Shown piece by piece: positions 26,021-33,932 of a stretch of 64,000 nt of DNA. Both the position numbers and the translations under genes were made by a program. The notes below the pieces were generated by a model. That model ran no database searches. It was not told the origin of the DNA and worked only from the letters and a program-made list of their open reading frames with translations. The first letter of the stretch is position 1. Every line of letters starts with the position of its first letter. The stretch is from Bradyrhizobium sp. S69 (lineage in GTDB: Bacteria > Pseudomonadota > Alphaproteobacteria > Rhizobiales > Xanthobacteraceae). The stretch is from the NCBI RefSeq assembly GCF_009766005.1, contig NZ_LMUK01000042.1, forward strand, positions 1-64,000. The letters are read 5' to 3'.

Positions 26021-26109
26021 TTTCTGATGGATCGCTCTGCGTCGCCTCCGATGGCGTGGGCCATGTCCGCGTGCCATGGTGATGGGGGTAAGCAGGAGGA
26101 TTTCAGGAC

Positions 26110-26856
26110 ATGACGACGCAGGATTTCCCGGCCGGCAATTACCGTTTCATCCCGGCCGTGTTTCAGTATTCGAGCGGGGCTGCGGCCGATCCGGGCTTTG
26201 AGATCGAGCGCGTGCGCTTCGACCGGATGCCGGCGCTCGCCGAGGGGTTTGCCGCGATCGCGAAATATATCGGCGCCGCGGGGCGGCCGCTGACTTCGTT
26301 CTGCGCCTGCGAATTGCGCTCGCCGGCGGCGTTCACCGAGGACGGCTTCCGGAATTTCAATCTGCACTATGTCAAGACGCTCACCGAATGGGGCTTGTAC
26401 GATGGCAAGTCCAATCCGGTGGCGCGCAGCAATGTCTGTCCGGAAATCGACCCGCCGGCCGAGCCGTCGTTTTATGCGTTCTCGTTCACGCGGCCGAGCA
26501 ACAACAAGACGCCGTCCTTTGTGATCGCCGGCGGCGCCGAAACCCGCGGCGGCAGCGGCAGCTATCCCGAGCGCATCGTGCGATACCGTGATGCCAGCCC
26601 GGAAGGCTTGAAGGAAAAGGTGCAGCGCACCGTCAACGAAATGGAAAATCGCCTCGAGACCTTCGGGTTTTCTTGGAAGGACACCACCGCGGCGCAGGCC
26701 TATTCGATCCGCGACTTCCACCATGTGCTCGCCGACGAACTCGTTCGCCACGGCGCGCTGCGTTCCGGCCTGACCTGGCATTTCGCCAGACCGCCCGTGG
26801 TCGATCTGGAATACGAAATGGATTGCCGCCGCGTGATGCGGGAAGTGGTGATTTAG
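26110..26856 (+). CDS. Uncharacterised protein, possibly CnbZ-like (2-aminomuconate deaminase type)
   Basis: This is a 248-residue soluble protein without a signal peptide or membrane segment. It opens with NYRFIPAVFQYSSGAAADPGFEIERVRFD and later has FCACELRSPAAFTEDGFRNFN and a C-terminal HGALRSGLTWHFARPPVVDLEYEMDCR. The pattern recalls RidA-related proteins annotated as 2-amino-5-chloromuconate deaminase CnbZ, but that match is from memory and uncertain. A good AGGAGG lies upstream. The gene stands alone between the pump terminator and a family-C repeat. A role in detoxifying a reactive imine or enamine from aromatic breakdown would fit the aromatic-degradation genes in the window, but is speculative. 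Confidence 0.5.
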   Translation: MTTQDFPAGNYRFIPAVFQYSSGAAADPGFEIERVRFDRMPALAEGFAAIAKYIGAAGRPLTSFCACELRSPAAFTEDGFRNFNLHYVKTLTEWGLYDGKSNPVARSNVCPEIDPPAEPSFYAFSFTRPSNNKTPSFVIAGGAETRGGSGSYPERIVRYRDASPEGLKEKVQRTVNEMENRLETFGFSWKDTTAAQAYSIRDFHHVLADELVRHGALRSGLTWHFARPPVVDLEYEMDCRRVMREVVI

Positions 26857-26900
26857 TGAGGCCGTGCGTTTACTTCGCTTCTCTCGTGAAGAATTAAAGA

Positions 26901-27041
26901 CCGTCATCCCCGGGATGAACGCAATTGCGTTCACCCGTGAGGAGCGGCCTCTTGGCCGCGTCTCGAAGGATGTTGTTCCGCGTGGAGCTTGCGGCCATCC
27001 TTCGAGGCCCGCCGAAGACGGCGGGCACCTCAGGATGACGG
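26901..27041. repeat. Palindromic repeat family C, copy with inner GAACGCAATTGCGTTC
   Basis: It begins CCGTCATCCCCGGGATGAAC, contains the perfect palindrome GAACGCAATTGCGTTC, then the paired CTCGAAGGATG and CATCCTTCGAG arms, and ends CCTCAGGATGACGG. Sister copies with the same inner palindrome are at 49064 and 51613. Confidence 0.85.
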
Positions 27042-27061
27042 CGGAGGCCGTAACGGAGACC

Positions 27062-27784
27062 TCACCGCTTGTCCGCGATTCCGGCGGCGATACTGGCTTT
27101 GATTCCGGCATCGATGGTGTCGCGGTCGGTGGTGCCGGCCGGATTATTGCGGTTGGGCAGAAACTGACGAAAATGGATCCAATGCGCGCGGCTGACTTGT
27201 TCGAGCCGGGCGAGTTCGGCGAGCGGATCGGAATGGTCATCGACGCGCAGATCGAGAGCGGACCATTCCTCTTCGCCATAAATCACCAGCGCCGCCGATT
27301 GCCTGCCGCGCTTGTCGCCGCCGGCGGCTTCGCCGGCGACCATCGCCGCGATCAGGCGCTGCGCGAAGGGCAATGCCGTGTGTTCAGCGTAAGCGCCTGC
27401 AGTGTCGTCCAGCACTTGCGCGCCCGTCAACATATTGCCGGCAATTGAAAAACCGTGGCCCTCGAGATGTCCGCACCAGCCGACGCATTCCTGGCCGGTA
27501 TGGCTAGCGACGCGGCCGGCCGCATCCATCACGTGCAATTGCCGGCTGGCATGGCCGCCATCGCCTGCGATCAGGGTATCGATAATCTCGCGCGGACTGC
27601 GCCCGTCACGCAGCAGCTTTAGACCGTCGATGCCGTAATAGGGATTGACCAGCGCCTGCGTCGCGATCGCGCCAAAGCCTGCCGCGACATAGGGCACACG
27701 CGCGCCAACGGCGAAGAATCGTGTCGCGACCGCGATGCCGAACTGGCCGGTCGACGCGTCGCGAGCGATGATCGACCAGGTCAT
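27062..27784 (-). CDS. DUF1028 family protein (Ntn-hydrolase-like fold)
   Basis: This is a 240-residue protein. It begins MTWSIIARDASTGQFGIAVATRFFAVGARVPYV, the diagnostic N-terminus of DUF1028. GAIATQALVNPYYG, GGHASRQLHVMDAAG and HGFSIAGNMLTG are the other conserved blocks. The family is thought to adopt an Ntn-hydrolase-like fold and often occurs near gamma-glutamyltransferases and peptide transporters; its activity is not established to my knowledge. The downstream ATG is used because the upstream extension is not conserved in style. It is the last gene of the dpp-ggt operon, 76 bases after ggt, and probably helps hydrolyse the imported peptide or gamma-glutamyl compound. Confidence 0.8.
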   Translation of the reverse strand: MTWSIIARDASTGQFGIAVATRFFAVGARVPYVAAGFGAIATQALVNPYYGIDGLKLLRDGRSPREIIDTLIAGDGGHASRQLHVMDAAGRVASHTGQECVGWCGHLEGHGFSIAGNMLTGAQVLDDTAGAYAEHTALPFAQRLIAAMVAGEAAGGDKRGRQSAALVIYGEEEWSALDLRVDDHSDPLAELARLEQVSRAHWIHFRQFLPNRNNPAGTTDRDTIDAGIKASIAAGIADKR

Positions 27785-27860
27785 CTTTATCCCTGCGCGA
27801 GTCTTTAATTTTGACGTGTTTTCTTCACGCGAACCGGTGCCCACTTCGCTCGAAAACGCG

Positions 27861-29666
27861 CTATCTTCCGGCCGCGTAGCCTTGCATGCCGCGCGGGTTG
27901 GCGGCGGCGCGCCGGCGCCGGCCGACTTTCGAGGCCGCTGTGAGGCGGCCTTCCGACCAGTCGGGACCGGTCTCGACGATATGGCCGCGGCTCTTCAGCG
28001 TATCGACGGTCGCCTTGGGCACCCGGTTTTCAACCACCAGCACGCCGGGCCGCGCGGTGCGCGGCCAGAACGAAATCGGAAAGTGCTCGGAATGCCAGGC
28101 AGGCGCGTCGATCGCCTCCTGCAAATTCATCTTGGCGTGGACGTGCCGCAGAAAAAATTGCGTGGTCCATTGATCCTGCTGGTCGCCGCCGGGCGAACCC
28201 CAGGCCAGATACGGCTCGCCGTCGCGCAGTGCCATGGTGGGCGAGAGCGTGGTGCGCGGGCGCTTACCCGGCGCCAGCGCCGCCGGGTGGTTTTCCTCGA
28301 GCCAGAACATCTGCGCCCGGCTGCCGAGGCAGAAGCCGAGTTCCGGAATCACCGGCGAGGATTGCAGCCAGCCGCCGGATGGCGTGGCCGAGATCATGTT
28401 GCCGGCTTGGTCGATGATGTCGAAATGCACGGTGTCGCCGCGCACTTCGCCGAACCGGCCCACGGTGGGTTCGCCGGCGCCCATCGCGCCGACCGCCTCG
28501 CGATGGCCCTCCTGGCGACGCAGTTTGACGACGGAGCCGAATCCCTCGACCGAGCCGGGGAGGAAATCCAGCGACGCCTTATCCCTTGAGATCAGCTTGC
28601 GGCGCTCGTCATTGTAGGCGTCGGACAACAATGTCGAGATCGGGATTTCGGTGAATTTCGGATCGCCATAGAACTTCTCGCGATCGGCGAAAGCAAGCTT
28701 GGCGCACTCGATCTGCAAATGGATGAATTCGGGTCCCGCGGGATCGAGCCCGTCGAGCTCAAATCCCTTCAGCAGCGCGAGCTGTTGCAGCATCACCGGC
28801 CCCTGGCTCCAGACGCCGGGCTTGCACACGGTGTAGCGCCCGTAATCATAGGTCAGCGGCGCTTCGATCGTGGGCTGCCAGCGCGCCATGTCGTCGGCGG
28901 ACAGCACGCCGCGATGCGGCGAGCCGCTGACATCCATGATCTCCTGGGTGCGGCAGAATTTGTCGATCGCTTCCGCGACGAAGCCATGCGACCAGGCTTG
29001 GCGCGCGCGTTCGATCTGGGCAACACGATCGCCGCCGGCGCTTTCGGCCTCTTGCAGGATGCGGGCGTAGGTTTCGGACAGCGTGGTGTTGGTGAACAGC
29101 GTGCCGGGCCTGGGCACCTCGTTGTTCGGCAGATAGACCGCGGCCGAGGTCGGCCAGTGCTTGCGGAACAATTGCTCGACGGTCTGAATGGTGGCCGCGG
29201 CGCGCTCGACCAGCGGATAGCCGTCGCGGGCGTAGGCGATCGCCGGCTCCAGCACATCGCGCAGCCGCAGGCTGCCGTAATCGCGCAGCAGCAGCATCCA
29301 GGATTCGAACGTGCCGGGGACGCAGGCGGCGAGCAGCCCGGTGCCGGGCACCATATCGAGGCCCTCGCTGCGGTAATGTGCGATGGTGGCGCGCGACGGC
29401 GCGGGACCCTGGCCGCAGATCACCTCGGTATGGCCGCGTTTCATATCATGGACGATGATCGGCACGTCGCCGCCGGGGCCGTTCAGATGCGGCTCGACCA
29501 CTTGCAGCGTAAAGGCGGTGGCAACCCCGGCATCAAAGGCGTTGCCGCCTTTCTCCAGAATGCCCATCCCGACCGCGGTGGCGATCCAGTGCGTCGAGGT
29601 GACGACCCCGAACGTGCCTTCGATTTCCGGCCGCGTGGTGAACGGATCGGGATTGATATTGCTCAT
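27861..29666 (-). CDS. Gamma-glutamyltransferase family protein
   Basis: This is a 601-residue Ntn-hydrolase that should be made as a proenzyme and cut autocatalytically. The likely catalytic threonine is Thr412 in RGDTVHFDIID, the position where GGTs carry T-T/V-H. N-terminal blocks GVVTSTHWIATAVGMGILEKGGNAFDAGVATAF and NGPGGDVP are typical. SPGGDQQDQW near 491-500 and PRTTLSPTMAL complete the small subunit. No signal peptide is visible, so it probably acts in the cytoplasm on imported gamma-glutamyl compounds. The start is MSNINPDPFT; a longer open frame reaches 29816 and would overlap dppF, without family similarity. It follows the ABC ATPase genes by 100 bases. Confidence 0.87.
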   Translation of the reverse strand: MSNINPDPFTTRPEIEGTFGVVTSTHWIATAVGMGILEKGGNAFDAGVATAFTLQVVEPHLNGPGGDVPIIVHDMKRGHTEVICGQGPAPSRATIAHYRSEGLDMVPGTGLLAACVPGTFESWMLLLRDYGSLRLRDVLEPAIAYARDGYPLVERAAATIQTVEQLFRKHWPTSAAVYLPNNEVPRPGTLFTNTTLSETYARILQEAESAGGDRVAQIERARQAWSHGFVAEAIDKFCRTQEIMDVSGSPHRGVLSADDMARWQPTIEAPLTYDYGRYTVCKPGVWSQGPVMLQQLALLKGFELDGLDPAGPEFIHLQIECAKLAFADREKFYGDPKFTEIPISTLLSDAYNDERRKLISRDKASLDFLPGSVEGFGSVVKLRRQEGHREAVGAMGAGEPTVGRFGEVRGDTVHFDIIDQAGNMISATPSGGWLQSSPVIPELGFCLGSRAQMFWLEENHPAALAPGKRPRTTLSPTMALRDGEPYLAWGSPGGDQQDQWTTQFFLRHVHAKMNLQEAIDAPAWHSEHFPISFWPRTARPGVLVVENRVPKATVDTLKSRGHIVETGPDWSEGRLTAASKVGRRRRAAANPRGMQGYAAGR

Positions 29667-29766
29667 GAGGATTTGTCTCGCTGGTAACGTCGTGCGGCCG
29701 CACTTGACCACACCGGGGGCTAACTGCCAACCGGCCCCGGACGCAGGCCTGCTCGCAACCCCGTGA

Positions 29767-30768
29767 TCACGCCGGCACGGCGGCAGAGGCCGGATCGTTG
29801 ACGGCGTGGCAGGCAACGCCGTCGATCAGCGCCGGCGCTTGCTCCCGGCAACGCTCGAACACCAGCGGACAGCGCGGGTTGAAGGCGCAGCCGGGCGGCG
29901 GGTTAATCGGATTGGGGATTTCGCCCTTGACCGGAATCCGCTGACGGCCGGACATCGCGAGATCGGGCACCGCGCCCAGCAGCATTTTGGTGTAGGGCAT
30001 GCGCGGGTTGTCGAACAGCTCGCGCGCTTTGGCGATTTCGACGATGCGGCCGAGATACATCACGCCGATCCGGCTCGCCATATGCCTGACGACCGCGAGG
30101 TTGTGGCTGATGAAGAGGTAGGTGAGGCCGAACTTGTCCTGGAGGTCGCGCATCAGGTTCAGGATCTGCGCCTGCACCGAGACGTCGAGCGCCGAGGTCG
30201 GCTCGTCGCAGACGATGAATTCGGCTTCGGAGGCCAGCGCACGCGCGATCGCGATGCGTTGCCGCTGGCCGCCGGAAAATTCATGCGGATATTTCAGGCC
30301 ATCGTCGGCGTGCAGGCCGACCAGTCCCAGCAATTCACCGACCCGGGCCTGGATGTCGCGCTCGCCCTGGATCAGGTCGAAGGCGCGGATCGGCTCGGCA
30401 ATGATCGCATCGACCCGAAAGCGCGGATTGAGGCTCGCATAGGGATCCTGGAAGATCATCTGGATGCGGCGGCGCAGCTTGCGGCGCGCCTGTGCCTGCC
30501 GGGCGTTGCTCATCGAAACGCCGTCGATGATCACTTCGCCTGACGTCGGCGGCAGCAGCCCGACCACCATGCGCGCCACGGTGGTTTTGCCGGAGCCGGA
30601 TTCGCCGACCAATGCAAACGTCTCGCCCTTGGCGATGTCGAAGCTGATGCCGTCGACGGCTTTCAGAAATTCCGGCCGGCCGCCTTCCAGCACGCGGTTG
30701 AGCCAGGGTTTTGAAACGTCGAACAGGCAACGCAGGTTCTTGACGTCGATGAAGGGCGCCGATGTCAT
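29767..30768 (-). CDS. Oligopeptide/dipeptide ABC transporter ATP-binding protein (DppF type)
   Basis: This 333-residue ATPase is one of the two that power the importer. Walker A GESGSGKTT, the Q-loop QMIFQDPYASLNPR, the signature FSGGQRQR, Walker B IVCDEPTSALDVS and the H-loop FISHNL are all present. The C-terminal oligopeptide-transporter extension contains NPPPGCAFNPRCP and later FERC, the cysteine pattern that in DppD/DppF types can hold an Fe-S cluster. It overlaps the dppD stop by four bases. Nucleotide-binding and dipeptide-specific features cannot tell dipeptides from glutathione or nickel. Confidence 0.9.
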   Translation of the reverse strand: MTSAPFIDVKNLRCLFDVSKPWLNRVLEGGRPEFLKAVDGISFDIAKGETFALVGESGSGKTTVARMVVGLLPPTSGEVIIDGVSMSNARQAQARRKLRRRIQMIFQDPYASLNPRFRVDAIIAEPIRAFDLIQGERDIQARVGELLGLVGLHADDGLKYPHEFSGGQRQRIAIARALASEAEFIVCDEPTSALDVSVQAQILNLMRDLQDKFGLTYLFISHNLAVVRHMASRIGVMYLGRIVEIAKARELFDNPRMPYTKMLLGAVPDLAMSGRQRIPVKGEIPNPINPPPGCAFNPRCPLVFERCREQAPALIDGVACHAVNDPASAAVPA

Positions 30769-31760
30769 GCCGCGGTTTCCTCCGCCGGTTCTTTGGCGTC
30801 GTCGTAGAGATGGCAGGCCACGGCTTGCGTGCCATGCCGGACCGGTTCCGGCCGTTCGATCCGGCAGCGATCGAACGCCACATCGCAGCGCGGATTGAAC
30901 GAGCAGCCCGGCGGAATCGCCGAAAGCCGCGGCATCGAGCCGGGAATTTGCACCAGCCGCGCGTTGTCGCCGGCCAGCGTCGGGATCGCGCCCATCAGGC
31001 CCTTGGCATAGGGGTGCAGCGGGTTCTGCACGACGTCTTGCACCGGACCGATCTCGGCGATGCGGCCGGCATACATCACGGCGACGCGATCACAGGTCTC
31101 GGCGATCACGCCCATGTCGTGGGTCACCAGCATCACCGCGGTGCCGTGGTCGCGTCCGAGGCGTTTTATCAGGGCGATGATCTGGGCCTGGACCGAGACG
31201 TCGAGCGCGGTGGTCGGCTCATCCGCGACGATCAGTTCCGGTTCGGCGCAAATCGCCAGCGCAATGACGACGCGCTGGCGCATGCCGCCGGAGAACTCGT
31301 GGGGATAGGCGTCGATGCGCTTGTCGGGCGCGGGAATACCCACTTCGGCGAGCAGGTCAATCGCGCGTTTGCGCGCGGCGGTCTTTGATAGATTGAGATG
31401 GGTGGTGATGGTCTCGACCAGTTGATCGCCGACCCGATAGAGCGGATTGAGGCTGGTGAGCGGATCCTGAAAAATCATGCCGATCCGCTTGCCCCGGATG
31501 CGGCGCAGTTGCTCCGGCGCGAGATTGTCGATCCGCAGGCCGGACAGACGGATCTCGCCGCCCGAGATCCGGCCGGGCGGATCGATCAGGCCGATCACCG
31601 CAAGGCCGGTGACGGATTTTCCCGCACCGGATTCACCGACCACGCCCAGCACTTCGCCGCGCGCGATATCGAAGGAAATGCCATCGATCGCGCGCAGCAC
31701 GTGGCGGCGGGTGGCGAATTCCACCTGAAGTTTTCGTACCGAGAGCACGGGTTCGGTCAT
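30765..31760 (-). CDS. Oligopeptide/dipeptide ABC transporter ATP-binding protein (DppD type)
   Basis: This is the 331-residue second ATPase of the importer. Walker A GESGAGKSV, QDPLTSLNP, the signature FSGGMRQR, Walker B IVADEPTTALDVS and LVTHDMGV are visible, and the C-terminus has PPGCSFNPRCDVAFDRC. Its ATG (31760-31758) is overlapped by the stop of a 22-codon mini-ORF that begins in the dppC stop codon. No convincing ribosome site lies in front of this ATG; the sequence there is CCCGGGGATCGCTTCGC. Translation is therefore probably coupled to the upstream reading frames. The downstream dppF start overlaps its stop. Confidence 0.9.
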   Translation of the reverse strand: MTEPVLSVRKLQVEFATRRHVLRAIDGISFDIARGEVLGVVGESGAGKSVTGLAVIGLIDPPGRISGGEIRLSGLRIDNLAPEQLRRIRGKRIGMIFQDPLTSLNPLYRVGDQLVETITTHLNLSKTAARKRAIDLLAEVGIPAPDKRIDAYPHEFSGGMRQRVVIALAICAEPELIVADEPTTALDVSVQAQIIALIKRLGRDHGTAVMLVTHDMGVIAETCDRVAVMYAGRIAEIGPVQDVVQNPLHPYAKGLMGAIPTLAGDNARLVQIPGSMPRLSAIPPGCSFNPRCDVAFDRCRIERPEPVRHGTQAVACHLYDDAKEPAEETAA

Positions 31761-31825
31761 GCGAAGCGATCCCCGGGAGCCACTGGACTTGTCATAGGAG
31801 GACTTGTCATCGGCAGACTTATCAT
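31757..31825 (-). CDS. 22-codon bridging mini-ORF with 15-base tandem repeats
   Basis: On the minus strand an ATG at 31825-31823 overlaps the dppC stop codon (ATGA). It opens a frame M-I-S-L-P-M-T-S-P-P-M-T-S-P-V and ends 22 codons later in a TGA that overlaps the dppD start (again ATGA). The DNA contains three copies of ATGAyAAGTC at 15-base intervals. No function is suggested by the peptide. Its likely value is as a ribosome bridge that keeps ribosomes moving from dppC into dppD. It could also be a chance by-product of the tandem duplication. Confidence 0.4.
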   Translation of the reverse strand: MISLPMTSPPMTSPVAPGDRFA

Positions 31826-32796
31826 CGAAGTTTTGGATTGAGCGCGTCGCGCAGCCAATCCCCGAGCAGATTGATGGAGAGGATCAGCGCCGCCAGCGAA
31901 AAGCCGGGGAAAGCGACAATCCACCATTCGCCGGAAAACAGATAATTGTTGCCGACCCGGATCAGGGTGCCGAGCGACGGCATGGTGTCGGGCATGCCGG
32001 CGCCGAGAAACGACAGCGTGGCCTCGGTGATGATCGCGAGCGCCAGATTGATGGTGGCGATCACCAGAATAGGTCCCATCGTATTCGGCAGCACGTGCCG
32101 CAACATGATCACGGGGGCGGGAAGGCCGATCAGTTGGGCGGCGGCGACATAATCGCGATTCTTTTCCACCATCACGGAGCCTCGCACGGTGCGGGCATAT
32201 TGCACCCAGAAGCTCAAGCCGATGGCGAACACCAGCACGGCCAAAGTACTCGCGGCATCGAGCCGATTGCCGAACACCGACTTGACGACGCCGTTGACCA
32301 ATAGAGCGATCAGGATTGCCGGGAACGTCAACTGCACATCGGCGATGCGCATGATCAGGCTGTCGACGGCGCCGCCGAAATAGCCGGCGATCAGTCCGAG
32401 CAGGATGCCAAGCGCGCCCGCGAACACCACGCCGAGCACACCGACGGCAAGCGAAATGCGCAAGCCGTAGAGAATGGCGGAGAGCACGTCGCGGCCCTGC
32501 TCGTCGGTGCCGAGCAGGAACGGGCTTTGTCCGTCCGCGGTCCATAGCGGGGCGATCCGCGAATTCATCAGTTGAAGCTGTGCCGGATCGAACGGGTCTT
32601 GCACCGCGAGCAGGGGAGCGAGAATGGCGACCAGAAAGAACAGCAGGGTTACCGCGCCCGCGATCATGGTGAGGCGGGAGCGGCGGAACGAATAAAACAC
32701 GTCGCTGTCGAGCGCACGCCCGAGCCAGCCCGCGGGGGCCGCGCGTGGGCGCGGCGCGCTCGGTTCGGCTTGCTGCGGGACGGCGGTTTCGGTCAT
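31822..32796 (-). CDS. Dipeptide ABC transporter permease (DppC type)
   Basis: This is a 324-residue inner-membrane permease. A cytoplasmic N-terminal tail rich in Pro and Ala precedes TM1 (TMIAGAVTLLFFLVAILAPLLA, about 43-64). The EAA-loop region reads NRDYVAAAQLIGLPAPVIMLRHVLPN. FLLGTDEQGRDVLS before TM2 is the DppC hallmark. The start is the ATG giving MTETAVPQQA, 14 bases after the dppB stop and with GAGAG in front. A much longer frame upstream is only the shadow of dppB. The stop is shared with the mini-ORF start. Confidence 0.9.
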   Translation of the reverse strand: MTETAVPQQAEPSAPRPRAAPAGWLGRALDSDVFYSFRRSRLTMIAGAVTLLFFLVAILAPLLAVQDPFDPAQLQLMNSRIAPLWTADGQSPFLLGTDEQGRDVLSAILYGLRISLAVGVLGVVFAGALGILLGLIAGYFGGAVDSLIMRIADVQLTFPAILIALLVNGVVKSVFGNRLDAASTLAVLVFAIGLSFWVQYARTVRGSVMVEKNRDYVAAAQLIGLPAPVIMLRHVLPNTMGPILVIATINLALAIITEATLSFLGAGMPDTMPSLGTLIRVGNNYLFSGEWWIVAFPGFSLAALILSINLLGDWLRDALNPKLR

Positions 32797-32810
32797 GGAA
32801 TCTCTCGCGC

Positions 32811-33791
32811 TCACGCCGGACGGCTGATGGTCGCGCGCAGGCGCGGATCGACCACCGTATAGAGAATATCGACAATGAAATTGATGGTGACGAAGATCAG
32901 GGACACCATCAGCAAATAGGCCGCCATGATCGGGATATCGACATTCTGCACGGCTTGCAGGAACAACAGTCCCATGCCGGGCCACTGGAAGACGGTTTCG
33001 GTAATGATCGCAAATGCAATAACCGAGCCAAACTGCAACCCGGCCACGGTGATGACCGGAACCAGGGTGTTCTTCAGCGCGTGACCGAAATGGATCGCCC
33101 GCGTCGTCAAGCCGCGCGCGCGGGCAAAGCGGATGTAATCGGTGCGCAGCACCTCGAGCATCTCGGCGCGCACCAGCCGCATGATCAATGTCATCTGGAA
33201 CAGCCCGAGCGTGACCGAGGGCATGATCAGGGCCTTGAGCCCGGAGACCGTGAGCAGGCCGGTGGTCCACCAGCCGATCCGCACCACGTCGCCGCGCCCG
33301 AACGACGGCAGCCAGCCCAGCGTCACGGCGAACAGATAGATCAGGAGTATGCCGATCAGGAAGGTCGGCAGCGAGATGCCGATCAGCGACACCGCCTGGA
33401 ATATTTTCGCGAGCAGGCTGTCGCGCCGCAGCGCCGAATAGACCCCCATCAGGATGCCGAACACCATCGAAAGAACGGTGGCGCAGATCGCAAGCTCGAG
33501 CGTTGCCGGCATCCGTTCCGCCAGCAGGCTGGCGACCGGCTGGCGAAATTGATAGGAGACGCCGAATTTGAATTGCGCGGCGTTGACAAAATAATGCGCG
33601 AACTGCACTGGAATCGGATCGTCGAGGCCGAGCGAGTGACGCAGCGCGGCGCGGTCGGCGGCCGAGGTGTCGATCGCGACCATCTGATTGACGGGATCGC
33701 CGGCGAAACGGAACATCGAGAAGGCGATGATGCCGACGGCGATCATGACGCCCACGGCCTGGATGGCGCGGCGAACAGTGAAAGCGAGCAT
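32811..33791 (-). CDS. Dipeptide ABC transporter permease (DppB type)
   Basis: This is a 326-residue inner-membrane permease with six predicted helices; TM1 is in RRAIQAVGVMIAVGIIAFSMF. The periplasmic loop FAGDPVNQM and LGLDDPIPVQFAHY are the DppB features. The EAA loop lies at RTDYIRFARARGLTTRAIHFGHALKN. It forms the channel together with DppC. It follows the binding-protein gene after 141 bases that contain a strong hairpin, which probably lowers transcription of the permease genes relative to the binding protein. Confidence 0.9.
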   Translation of the reverse strand: MLAFTVRRAIQAVGVMIAVGIIAFSMFRFAGDPVNQMVAIDTSAADRAALRHSLGLDDPIPVQFAHYFVNAAQFKFGVSYQFRQPVASLLAERMPATLELAICATVLSMVFGILMGVYSALRRDSLLAKIFQAVSLIGISLPTFLIGILLIYLFAVTLGWLPSFGRGDVVRIGWWTTGLLTVSGLKALIMPSVTLGLFQMTLIMRLVRAEMLEVLRTDYIRFARARGLTTRAIHFGHALKNTLVPVITVAGLQFGSVIAFAIITETVFQWPGMGLLFLQAVQNVDIPIMAAYLLMVSLIFVTINFIVDILYTVVDPRLRATISRPA

Positions 33792-33885
33792 GTGGTCCTT
33801 TCACTTCCCTGTGGAGCCCGTGATGCATCGTTGCATCGGGCGAGACTTCCAATCGTCGGGCTTTTCCAATCGTTCTTCTAAAACG

Positions 33886-33918
33886 AAGGGTCCCGGAAGC
33901 GACGCCGCCGGGACCCTT
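33886..33918 (-). terminator. Terminator-like hairpin between dppA and dppB
   Basis: An 11-base-pair perfect stem AAGGGTCCCGG / CCGGGACCCTT with an 11-base loop is followed, on the minus strand, by CGTTTTAG. It lies 14 bases after the dppA stop. Such hairpins after binding-protein genes act as partial terminators or mRNA stabilisers. Confidence 0.7.
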
Positions 33919-33932
33919 GATGCCGTTACCGA

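Noticed and set aside
24287-26077. Long open frame (about 600 codons) antisense to the RND pump
   Set aside because: Rich in Arg, His and Asp without hydrophobic or domain structure, which is the usual shadow of a GC-rich gene. The sense frame encodes a complete RND pump.
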